Assembly (NCBI GenBank): GCA_964386325.1
Contig: CAYLQY010000005.1
Span: 81,114-145,113, forward strand
Direction of reading: 5' to 3'
Source: Anaerorhabdus sp964386325
Lineage (GTDB): Bacteria > Bacillota_I > Bacilli_A > Erysipelotrichales > Erysipelotrichaceae
DNA length: 64,000 nt
Shown: one piece after another, positions 15,897 to 23,124 of the stretch
Layout: each line of letters begins with the position of its first letter
Position numbering within the stretch: position 1 is the stretch's first letter
The notes under the pieces: model-generated
The model's database searches: none
What the model saw: the letters and a program-made list of their open reading frames with translations, nothing else
What the model was told of the DNA's origin: nothing
Position numbers and translations under genes: made by a program

Positions 15897-16568
15897 ATGG
15901 GAATTCCAATATATCAACAAATCATGGACACAATCCGTGATGAAATAAAAGATCAAGAACCCAACACGCCTATTCTATCTGAAAGAGAGTTGGAAAAGAA
16001 ATACAACGCAAGCCGTATGACGGTTAGAAAAGCAATCGACTTGCTGGTGGAAGAGGGATACTTATATCGCGAACAAAATATTGGTACATTTGTTGCGGAT
16101 AGTAAACTACATAAAAAAAGTACACAAAAGAAAGTATTAGATTCTTTTAATACAAATTTGGATTACAAAATTATTTATTTCGATGTCAAAGATGAAAACA
16201 GAGAAGTGGCACAAAAACTTGAGATTAGTACTCATGACCAATATGTGCGTATCGTGCGATTGAACTTAAAAGAAGGGCATCCACAAAGTTTAGATCAAAT
16301 TTATATTGTTCGTATCATGATTGATGATTCAGTCATGCATAATATTTTGAATATCTTAGAGTTTAGTGCTAAGGTCGAAACGGGTTCAGTAAATCAAGTA
16401 TTCAAACCAATGATAGTACCTGTTAAGTTTGCAAATCTAATGAATGTTAAAATTAATACTCCAATTATTTGTGTTGAAAGTAAAGTAAATACAAAAAATG
16501 GGCGTGTTTATGCTTACATTGAATCTTATTTAAACCCGAATGAAAAAAGTATAGAATTAACCTTATAA
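15897..16568 (+). CDS. GntR-family regulator with UTRA domain
   Basis: 223 residues: winged helix at 1-70 (YQQIMDTIRDEIKDQ, LSERELEKKYNASRMTVRKAIDLLVEEGYLYREQNIGTFV) and a UTRA ligand-binding domain that senses phosphorylated sugars or related metabolites in this family. The wing has NIGTFV in place of GKGTFV. It closes the MupG/PTS operon after 70 nt of spacer with its own AAAGGGG ribosome site. It is the likely repressor acting at 11869-11882. Confidence 0.9.
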   Translation: MGIPIYQQIMDTIRDEIKDQEPNTPILSERELEKKYNASRMTVRKAIDLLVEEGYLYREQNIGTFVADSKLHKKSTQKKVLDSFNTNLDYKIIYFDVKDENREVAQKLEISTHDQYVRIVRLNLKEGHPQSLDQIYIVRIMIDDSVMHNILNILEFSAKVETGSVNQVFKPMIVPVKFANLMNVKINTPIICVESKVNTKNGRVYAYIESYLNPNEKSIELTL

Positions 16569-16594
16569 GAAGATGATTATCTTCTTTTTTTTCT
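16567..16594 (+). terminator. Terminator after the GntR gene
   Basis: AAGAAGAT (16567-16574) pairs with ATCTTCTT (16579-16586), followed by a run of T. Confidence 0.85.
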
Positions 16595-16639
16595 GCTTCT
16601 TTTAGTTTATAATGTCATGAATGACTATGGGGGTAGGAT

Positions 16640-17965
16640 ATGTTTAGCAAGAAGGATTTACAAAGATTAATTATTCCATTAATCTTTGAACAAATATTAG
16701 CAGTATTCATGGGGATGGCAGATACCGTCATGGTAGCTTCATGTTCAGAAGCAGCTGTATCAGGGGTTTCATTAATTGATGGAGTAAACTTATTGTTACT
16801 ACAAGTCTTTGCAGCATTAGCAACAGGTGGATCTATTGTAGTTAGTCAATATCTTGGGAAAAGAGATATTCAAAATGCTAAAAATAGTTCTAAGCAGTTA
16901 GTTTTCGCAACAGTAATTATAGCGATTATTATTTCGTTAGTTTGTATTGTCTTTAGAATACAAATCATATCAACAATTTTTGGAAATCTCGATCCAGAAG
17001 TTTTTGCGAGTGCTAAAACATATTTCTTGATTACTGCTATGGGATATCCGTTCATATCGTTATTTAATGCGGGAGCAGCTTTGTTTAGGGCGATAGGGAA
17101 CGCGAAGTTATCACTTAAATGTTCACTTATGATGAACGGGCTAAATGTAATTGGTAATGCGATTTTAATTTATGGATTCAATATGGGTGTTGCAGGAGCT
17201 GCTATTGCGACGACTACTTCTAATGTCTTGGGAGCATTTTTTATGATGTATATGATTACTCATCAAGATACCGAGGTTCGCATTGATTCCTTCCGTCACT
17301 ATCGATTTGATTTTAAAACAACAGAAAAAATATTTGTTGTAGGAATACCTTCGGGTCTAGAGAATGGTATCTTCCAAATAGGCAAATTACTTACAGCTAG
17401 TCTCATAGCTTCTTTTGGAACAGTTTCAATAACAGCAAATGCAATTGGAAATAATATTTCTAACTTAGCTTGTATACCAGAAATGGCAATTGGCTTGGCA
17501 ATGATTACAGTAGTTGGTCGTTGTGTTGGTGCCAAAGAATATGAACAAGCACGATATTATACAAAATATCTTATGAAAATAGCATTTATTGGCATGTTGA
17601 TTGTCAATGTGGGAATACTTTGTCTCTCTAGCAACATATTGTCAATTTATAATTTATCGCCTGAGACATTTCAACTAGCTATGAAAATTGTTATTATATA
17701 TTGTGTTAGTGCAATTTTCCTCATTGTTCCAGCATTTGGATTACCCAATGCTTTAAGAGCAGCAGGAGATGTGAAATATACCATGATTACTTCAGTGATT
17801 GTTATGTGGTCTTGCCGTATTGGTTTAAGCTATTTATTTAGTTTAACTTTTGGTTTAGGGCTTGTTGGAGTATGGTTGGCAATGATTTGTGACTGGGTTG
17901 TAAGATCTATTTTCTTCGTCACTAGATTTAAAGGAAAACGCTGGTTAACCAAAGCAGTTATATAA
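16640..17965 (+). CDS. MATE-family efflux transporter
   Basis: 441 residues, about twelve membrane segments in two homologous halves (LIIPLIFEQILAVFMGMADTVMV starts the first and GIPSGLENGIFQIGKLLTASLI the second). MATE pumps export drugs or metabolites using Na+ or H+ gradients. A TATAAT at 16608-16613 and GGGGGTAGGAT before the ATG give it its own promoter and ribosome site, after the terminator of the preceding operon. The substrate cannot be told from sequence. Confidence 0.92.
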   Translation: MFSKKDLQRLIIPLIFEQILAVFMGMADTVMVASCSEAAVSGVSLIDGVNLLLLQVFAALATGGSIVVSQYLGKRDIQNAKNSSKQLVFATVIIAIIISLVCIVFRIQIISTIFGNLDPEVFASAKTYFLITAMGYPFISLFNAGAALFRAIGNAKLSLKCSLMMNGLNVIGNAILIYGFNMGVAGAAIATTTSNVLGAFFMMYMITHQDTEVRIDSFRHYRFDFKTTEKIFVVGIPSGLENGIFQIGKLLTASLIASFGTVSITANAIGNNISNLACIPEMAIGLAMITVVGRCVGAKEYEQARYYTKYLMKIAFIGMLIVNVGILCLSSNILSIYNLSPETFQLAMKIVIIYCVSAIFLIVPAFGLPNALRAAGDVKYTMITSVIVMWSCRIGLSYLFSLTFGLGLVGVWLAMICDWVVRSIFFVTRFKGKRWLTKAVI

Positions 17966-17977
17966 AAAATGTAAAAA

Positions 17978-18006
17978 TATACCTAGAAAACCGCCATCTA
18001 TACCTA
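17978..18006 (+). promoter_or_regulatory. Tandem direct repeats, candidate LytTR binding sites
   Basis: TATACCTA occurs at 17978-17985 and again at 17999-18006, 21 bp apart, two helical turns. This is the standard layout of LytTR-regulator sites. The second copy ends about 20 bp before a weak -10 region near 18025, so the sites are placed to activate the response regulator's own promoter. Confidence 0.55.
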
Positions 18007-18068
18007 ACCTCGCTTAAACTTTAATACATTATGGTAATATGTTCATGCATGTAGTAAAGGATGATAGT

Positions 18069-18752
18069 ATGAGAAGATTTTTATTATGCGATGATAGTGC
18101 GGAGTTCAATGCTTTGTTTGTTGAAAGAATAACTCGACTTTATCCTGGTGAGGTAAATATTGAGATAGTATTAAAACCACAAGAGTATATTGGGGAATAT
18201 GATTTTGATGCTTATTTTTTGGATATAGAGATGCCTAAAATGAATGGATTTACTTTTGCAGAAAATATTATTAAAAAACATAAATATGCTCTAATTATTT
18301 TTGTTACAGGACAAAGTCATTTAGTGTATGAAGCATTTGATGTGCACCCTTATGATTTTATTGTGAAAGATACTTCAGATGAGAGGTTACAAAAAAAGCT
18401 AGAGCATCTAGAAGCTACTCTAGTTGAAAGAAATACAGCGATAACAGTCAAAAAAGCGGGTGTGTTAATTCGTGTATTGTTGGATGAGATTATTTATATG
18501 CAGAAAATTCATAATGATCTTTATATAAAAACAAGAAGTCAAGAATACAATGTACGCACATCAATAAAAGAAATAAGTAAAATTCTGCCCAAAAGTTTCT
18601 TTAAAGTAGATTCAGCAACAATTGTTAATTTGAAATATGTTAAGCAATATGAAAAAGGATATGTCGTTTTAGAAACAGATGAAAAATTAACACTGAATGT
18701 ACGAGGAAGAAAAGGTTTCAGAGATGCTTTTTTACAATATCGTGATTTCTAG
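18069..18752 (+). CDS. LytTR-family response regulator
   Basis: 227 residues from the ATG at 18069, which has AAAGGATG upstream; a longer frame begins at 18039. Receiver domain at 1-115 with the phosphoacceptor Asp52 in AYFLDIEMPKMNG and the switch residues in FVTGQSHL and DFIVKDT. A LytTR DNA-binding domain follows (ITVKKAGVLIRVLLDEIIYMQ to NLKYVKQYEKGYVVLE). It pairs with the GHKL kinase 17 nt downstream. This AgrA-type pair usually reads a peptide signal, but no peptide gene is seen nearby. Confidence 0.92.
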   Translation: MRRFLLCDDSAEFNALFVERITRLYPGEVNIEIVLKPQEYIGEYDFDAYFLDIEMPKMNGFTFAENIIKKHKYALIIFVTGQSHLVYEAFDVHPYDFIVKDTSDERLQKKLEHLEATLVERNTAITVKKAGVLIRVLLDEIIYMQKIHNDLYIKTRSQEYNVRTSIKEISKILPKSFFKVDSATIVNLKYVKQYEKGYVVLETDEKLTLNVRGRKGFRDAFLQYRDF

Positions 18753-18769
18753 AAAAGACGGAATATGCA

Positions 18770-20065
18770 ATGCACAGAATAGTTTATATTATTCTTAGTC
18801 TAATAGAGACTTTTACTATTTCGATAATGTGTATATGCAGTCTAAATTTAAAGAAAGAAATAAGTAAAATATTATTAATTTTTTGCTTAGGTATATTACT
18901 TTTTACGGAAGTCAATTTATTGAAAATTGTTTTTCTTAATCATGGCCACACTTTTTATTTTCTGATGGGTACAATGATTGCTTTCTTTAAAATTTTTTCT
19001 AAAAACACAAACGCTGAGATATTTCTATTTTCTGTATTGCCTTTTACAATAGCTAGTTTTGTAAACTATATGTCAATTTTTTTAGTTTCTCTATCGATAA
19101 ATAAAGAAACTTATGAAGTTTTTTTCAGTCATAATTATTTGGATGCTGTTTTATTTTTAAGTAAGTTACTTTTTGTTTTAGTAGCATTTTTTATTATTCA
19201 TGAAAAAAGGAAAGTAAGTGTTTTTGATCAAACACAGATAATATTTTTAACAATATTAATGATTTTGTCTAACGAAGTATTTATCTATCTTGAACCTGCT
19301 ATTTATTTTGGGACATTTAATACAAGGGCAATGTTTATGGTGATGATTTTAGTAGTTGCCATGTGTATTGTTATTTTAATTATGGCTTACAAAGGGCAAT
19401 TAGAATATCAAGAGAAAATTCAAAAATCATCTATCTACGAACAAATGGATCAATTAGACTATAAATACCAAGAGATAAAGGAAAAAGAAGAAATACTTGC
19501 TGAAATTAGACATGATATAAAGAATAAAAATGCGATATTACGTGAGTACATTATCCAAGATAATTTAGATTTAGCATTAAAGTTTTTGGATAATGAACAA
19601 GAACTTACTAAGAAATCAATAACTGTTATACAAACAGGTAATCGAATAATAGACAGTGTTATTAATAGTAAAATGGCAAGAGCACATAGTGTAGCTATTC
19701 AAATAGAATTGGCAATAAAGCGTATAGATATCTTGGATGAAATGGCTTTTGATATTGCAATTATCTTATCTAATATTTTAGATAATGCTATTGAAAATAT
19801 TTATCAAAATGATCGGCGGATTTCTATTAAAATAAGACAAACGAAATATTTCTTGGATGTTATTGTAGTTAATACAACGGGCATCAATGTTTTGAAGAAG
19901 AATCCAATGTTATTTACTACGAAAATGGATAAGAATGATCACGGTATTGGAATTAGAAGTGTAAGAAGATATGTTTCTAAATTGAATGGAACAATTCACT
20001 TCTCACAAGAAGGGCATGAATTTAAAAGTTGGGTGAGTGTTCCATGTGAGAACATACTTGATTGA
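18770..20065 (+). CDS. GHKL-type sensor histidine kinase, AgrC-like
   Basis: 431 residues. About six to seven membrane segments at 1-215 form the sensor, as in AgrC/ComD kinases. The phosphoacceptor is His248 in LAEIRHDIKNKNAIL. The ATPase domain is GHKL-type, with the N box ILSNILDNAIENI and the glycine motif DHGIGIRSVRRYV. It phosphorylates the LytTR regulator encoded just upstream. The input signal is unknown. The membrane part is phenylalanine-rich and AT-rich, which is usual for this fast-evolving domain. Confidence 0.9.
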   Translation: MHRIVYIILSLIETFTISIMCICSLNLKKEISKILLIFCLGILLFTEVNLLKIVFLNHGHTFYFLMGTMIAFFKIFSKNTNAEIFLFSVLPFTIASFVNYMSIFLVSLSINKETYEVFFSHNYLDAVLFLSKLLFVLVAFFIIHEKRKVSVFDQTQIIFLTILMILSNEVFIYLEPAIYFGTFNTRAMFMVMILVVAMCIVILIMAYKGQLEYQEKIQKSSIYEQMDQLDYKYQEIKEKEEILAEIRHDIKNKNAILREYIIQDNLDLALKFLDNEQELTKKSITVIQTGNRIIDSVINSKMARAHSVAIQIELAIKRIDILDEMAFDIAIILSNILDNAIENIYQNDRRISIKIRQTKYFLDVIVVNTTGINVLKKNPMLFTTKMDKNDHGIGIRSVRRYVSKLNGTIHFSQEGHEFKSWVSVPCENILD

Positions 20066-20133
20066 TGAGACTTGTAATATATATCAAACAACAGTAGAAT
20101 GACTTTATAGAAAATGAGTCTACTGGGAGAATT

Positions 20134-21582
20134 ATGGACAGAAAACTAGTTAAGAATTACATATTTAGTGTCCTTTATCAATTGCTAAGTATAGTAATGC
20201 CAATCATCACAATTCCATATACTACTCGAGTATTAGGATTGAAGTTATTATCAATAAATGCAGCTACATCTGCAATTATTCAAATATTTGTTTCATTTGG
20301 TTTATTGGGTGTTGCGATTTATGGTAATCGCGAGATTGCAAAAGTAAGAGATAATAAAAAAGAATGTTCGAAGACATTCCTAGAAATATTCACAATGCAA
20401 TGTTTGAGTATGTTATTGTCGATAATTGCATTCATTATTTATGCGATTGTTGTTGGCGATAAGTATATGAACATTCTTCTAATACAATCGATTACTCTAC
20501 TATCAGTTTCACTTGATATTACTTGGTTCTTCTATGGGGTAGAAGACTTTAAAAAAGTAAGTATTCGTAATATGCTTGTAAAAGTAGTAGGGGTTATGTT
20601 GATCTTTGGATTTGTGAAAGGTCCCAATGATTTACCTCTATTTGTTTTTCTAAATGTGACCGTTGGTATTTGTGGACAATTAGTGATGTGGGCACAAATT
20701 CATCAATACATTAGTTTTACAAAGTTTACTTTGAAGGATGTTCTTGTTCATGTTAAACCAAATCTTGCGTTATTTGTACCACAAATCGCCATAACTATTT
20801 ATTCTGTTTTAGATATCATGATGTTAAGAATTTTGTATTCTGGTGGGATTGATCAAGTAGGGCTGTATGAACAAACGCAGAAATTTATTAAAATGTTTTT
20901 GTTCTTTATCACATCTATTGGATCAGTTATGCTGCCTAGAGTTACCAACACTTTCCACAAAGGAGATTTAGAAGGCGTTCAAAAATATCTTAGTAAAACA
21001 ATTCATCTTTCCTTATATTTATCATTACCAATGATTTTTGGTATTTGTGGTATGATTCAAAAATTTGTAGAATGGTTTTTTACAAACAAAGATTATGCAC
21101 CAGTAGGACTATTAATTCAATTAATGTCACCAATCATTTTGTTCATAGCACTTAGTAATGTATTTGGTACACAATACTTAGTGCCAACAGGTAAAACAAA
21201 ATTTTACACGATTTCAGTTGTTTCTGGAGCGATAATTAACTTTTGTGTAAATCTAATTGCAATTCCTAGATTAGGTGCCATAGGAGCTATTATTGGGTCT
21301 ATTTGTGCAGAATTATCAGTTACAATAATTCAATTCATATATACTAGAAAAGATATTAAAGTTAGACTTAAAATGACAGAAGTCCTATCTATTATAGTTG
21401 CTTCAAGTATTATGTTTGTTGTAGTTGTTGGTGTAGGAACATTATTAAAATCAAGCTTCTTAACTTCCTTAATACAAATTGGATTGGGTGGAATAACTTA
21501 TCTTATCTGCTTACTCGTTATTCGACCACCATTTGTTAGGGAAATGACTAAACAAATTAAAGAAAGAAAATTTTTATCTTAG
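20134..21582 (+). CDS. Polysaccharide flippase, Wzx-like
   Basis: 482 residues with about fourteen membrane segments; the N-terminus NYIFSVLYQLLSIVMPIITIPYTTRVLG is the classic start of the polysaccharide biosynthesis/flippase family of the MOP superfamily. These proteins flip lipid-linked oligosaccharide repeat units across the membrane. No glycosyltransferase or polymerase genes are adjacent, so it is an orphan within this window. CTGGGAG precedes the ATG. The stop overlaps the stop of the convergent unknown gene by 4 nt. Confidence 0.9.
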   Translation: MDRKLVKNYIFSVLYQLLSIVMPIITIPYTTRVLGLKLLSINAATSAIIQIFVSFGLLGVAIYGNREIAKVRDNKKECSKTFLEIFTMQCLSMLLSIIAFIIYAIVVGDKYMNILLIQSITLLSVSLDITWFFYGVEDFKKVSIRNMLVKVVGVMLIFGFVKGPNDLPLFVFLNVTVGICGQLVMWAQIHQYISFTKFTLKDVLVHVKPNLALFVPQIAITIYSVLDIMMLRILYSGGIDQVGLYEQTQKFIKMFLFFITSIGSVMLPRVTNTFHKGDLEGVQKYLSKTIHLSLYLSLPMIFGICGMIQKFVEWFFTNKDYAPVGLLIQLMSPIILFIALSNVFGTQYLVPTGKTKFYTISVVSGAIINFCVNLIAIPRLGAIGAIIGSICAELSVTIIQFIYTRKDIKVRLKMTEVLSIIVASSIMFVVVVGVGTLLKSSFLTSLIQIGLGGITYLICLLVIRPPFVREMTKQIKERKFLS

Positions 21583-21962
21583 ATTTTAAAAATCCAATCT
21601 TCACTATTAACTACATGACATTCAATTGGCGTGTAGTTATTTATTTTGGAAACAATATGATAACCAAGTAAAGGTTTAAATACAGCAAAGTCCGTAATCA
21701 AATCATGGTGTTTTCTTAATTCTAAGTATTTAGTAAGACTTTCATCATATTTATAGATAACACCAACGATTGTATTTTGAGTAGTATCCCAATATAGTTT
21801 ACAACCATTTTCTAAAATCATTTTTTCTTGAATTTCTTTTAATTCATCATGCTCACTTTGTGGTAGAGGATGAGTTAATGCTACTTCTTTAGCATCATTT
21901 AAAACACATTCTGTAAAAGCGAAAGTCATGCCTAAATAGTAAGAGTGTTGATCGTATTTCAT
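21579..21962 (-). CDS. Unknown protein, 127 residues
   Basis: A soluble, acidic protein with no family that I recognise. It has a helical N-terminal half (YLGMTFAFTECVLNDAKEVAL, then SEHDELKEIQEKMIL) and a strand-rich C-terminal half containing KLYWDTTQNTIVGVIYKYDES and VFKPLLGYHIVSKINN. It has a good ribosome site (AAAGGAGATACT) before the ATG at 21962. It is convergent with the flippase and divergent from the resolvase at 22065, in a small islet of orphan genes. Confidence 0.7.
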   Translation of the reverse strand: MKYDQHSYYLGMTFAFTECVLNDAKEVALTHPLPQSEHDELKEIQEKMILENGCKLYWDTTQNTIVGVIYKYDESLTKYLELRKHHDLITDFAVFKPLLGYHIVSKINNYTPIECHVVNSEDWIFKI

Positions 21963-22064
21963 AGTATCTCCTTTAATGTTTTTTAATTTCTATATATATT
22001 ATATTAATTTGAAGAAGTCTTGCATAGATACAGTAGAATATTATGGGAAAGGATAAGAGAAAAT

Positions 22065-22661
22065 ATGAAAAAGTATGGATATATTCGTGTAAGTTCTAAA
22101 GATCAAAAAGAAGATAGACAACTATTAGCGATGGAAGAATTAAAAATAGTCAAAAAGAATATTTTTATAGATAAACAAACTGGAAAGAATTTTAATCGTC
22201 CTGCATATAAAAAATTGATGCGAACAATTCGTGAAGGTGACATTATTTTTGTGCTAAGTATTGATCGTTTAGGAAGAAACTATGAAGAAATATTACATCA
22301 GTGGAGAATGATTACAAAGGATAAGAAAGTAGATATTGTCGTACTTGATATGCCTCTATTGGATACTCGCGAGCGAGAAAAAGGTTTAACTGGAATCTTT
22401 ATATCAGATTTAGTTCTGCAAATACTTTCCTATGTTGCGGAAACCGAGAGAAACAACATTAAAAAAAGACAAGCTGAAGGTATAGCTGCAGCAAGAATTA
22501 AAGGAGTTCACTTAGGGAGACCAAAAAAAGATATAAATCCAGAATTTAAACGTGTTTATGCGTTGTGGAAGAAAAGAATTATTAGTGGTAGACAAGCCGC
22601 AAAAGAATTAAATATTTCACCATCAACTTTTTATAATTGGATTGAAAGAGAAGCTATATGA
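22065..22661 (+). CDS. Serine recombinase of the resolvase/invertase family
   Basis: 198 residues from the ATG at 22065. The N-terminal catalytic domain has the nucleophile region KYGYIRVSSKDQKEDRQ (Ser9 or Ser10) and the arginine motif LSIDRLGRNYEEI, and continues through the long E helix ETERNNIKKRQAEGI. A C-terminal helix-turn-helix binds the crossover site (ISGRQAAKELNISPSTFYNWI). The size fits Tn3-type resolvases and DNA invertases. No transposase, inverted repeats or invertible segment was recognised around it, so it is either domesticated or a remnant. An upstream in-frame extension to 22020 lacks support. Confidence 0.9.
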   Translation: MKKYGYIRVSSKDQKEDRQLLAMEELKIVKKNIFIDKQTGKNFNRPAYKKLMRTIREGDIIFVLSIDRLGRNYEEILHQWRMITKDKKVDIVVLDMPLLDTREREKGLTGIFISDLVLQILSYVAETERNNIKKRQAEGIAAARIKGVHLGRPKKDINPEFKRVYALWKKRIISGRQAAKELNISPSTFYNWIEREAI

Positions 22662-22857
22662 AAAAAAAGGTAGACCTTTATTCTCGACAGTACAATGTCT
22701 TATCATCACACGGTTTAGGATAATAATTCATTTAATTTGGGATAATCATACGGGTTTGTCTCTTTACTTTATTCTAATGAATGTGATTGCAAAAGTCTAC
22801 GTTTTCAATCATTTGACAGTTAAGTAGTTGCGTTAAAGAGGGAGATGGATTATAGAG

Positions 22858-23091
22858 ATGACTAATTTACATTTGCTTGATTATCTAGCAGAAGAGTGTG
22901 GTTGTGAGTGTGTATCAGATTTAAAATTTTCATCTAGACTTAAAATTGAGTTAAAAAAATTATTAAAAGATGGAAATAAAGAATTTTCACTTACAAATTG
23001 GAATGATTTGATTAACTACTTAGAGAACACTGAAGAGAAATTTACTTCAATTGAAGAAGCTAAGGAATATGCAAAAAGAAATTTAATCTAA
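22858..23091 (+). CDS. Small unknown protein, 77 residues
   Basis: 77 residues, predicted mostly helical and rich in Lys, Glu and Leu, with MTNLHLLDYLAEECGCECVSDLK at the start (three clustered cysteines at about 14-18) and a helical tail SIEEAKEYAKRNLI. GAGGGAGATGG precedes the ATG. No family is recognised. It lies between the resolvase and a terminator. About 200 bp upstream of it hold no other convincing gene. Confidence 0.6.
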   Translation: MTNLHLLDYLAEECGCECVSDLKFSSRLKIELKKLLKDGNKEFSLTNWNDLINYLENTEEKFTSIEEAKEYAKRNLI

Positions 23092-23097
23092 AAAAAA

Positions 23098-23123
23098 TAG
23101 AACCTCGTTAATCGAGGTTCTAT
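23098..23123. terminator. Bidirectional terminator before nrdJ
   Basis: AGAACCTCG-ttaat-CGAGGTTCT with flanking A and T runs; shared by the small gene and the convergent reductase. Confidence 0.85.
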
Positions 23124-23124
23124 T

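Noticed and set aside
22642..22827. 61-residue frame after the resolvase
   Set aside because: It begins inside the resolvase, has no good ribosome site and is hydrophobic without a family pattern.
21963..22857. Insertion sequence or invertible element around the resolvase
   Set aside because: I found no terminal inverted repeats, target duplication or transposase.
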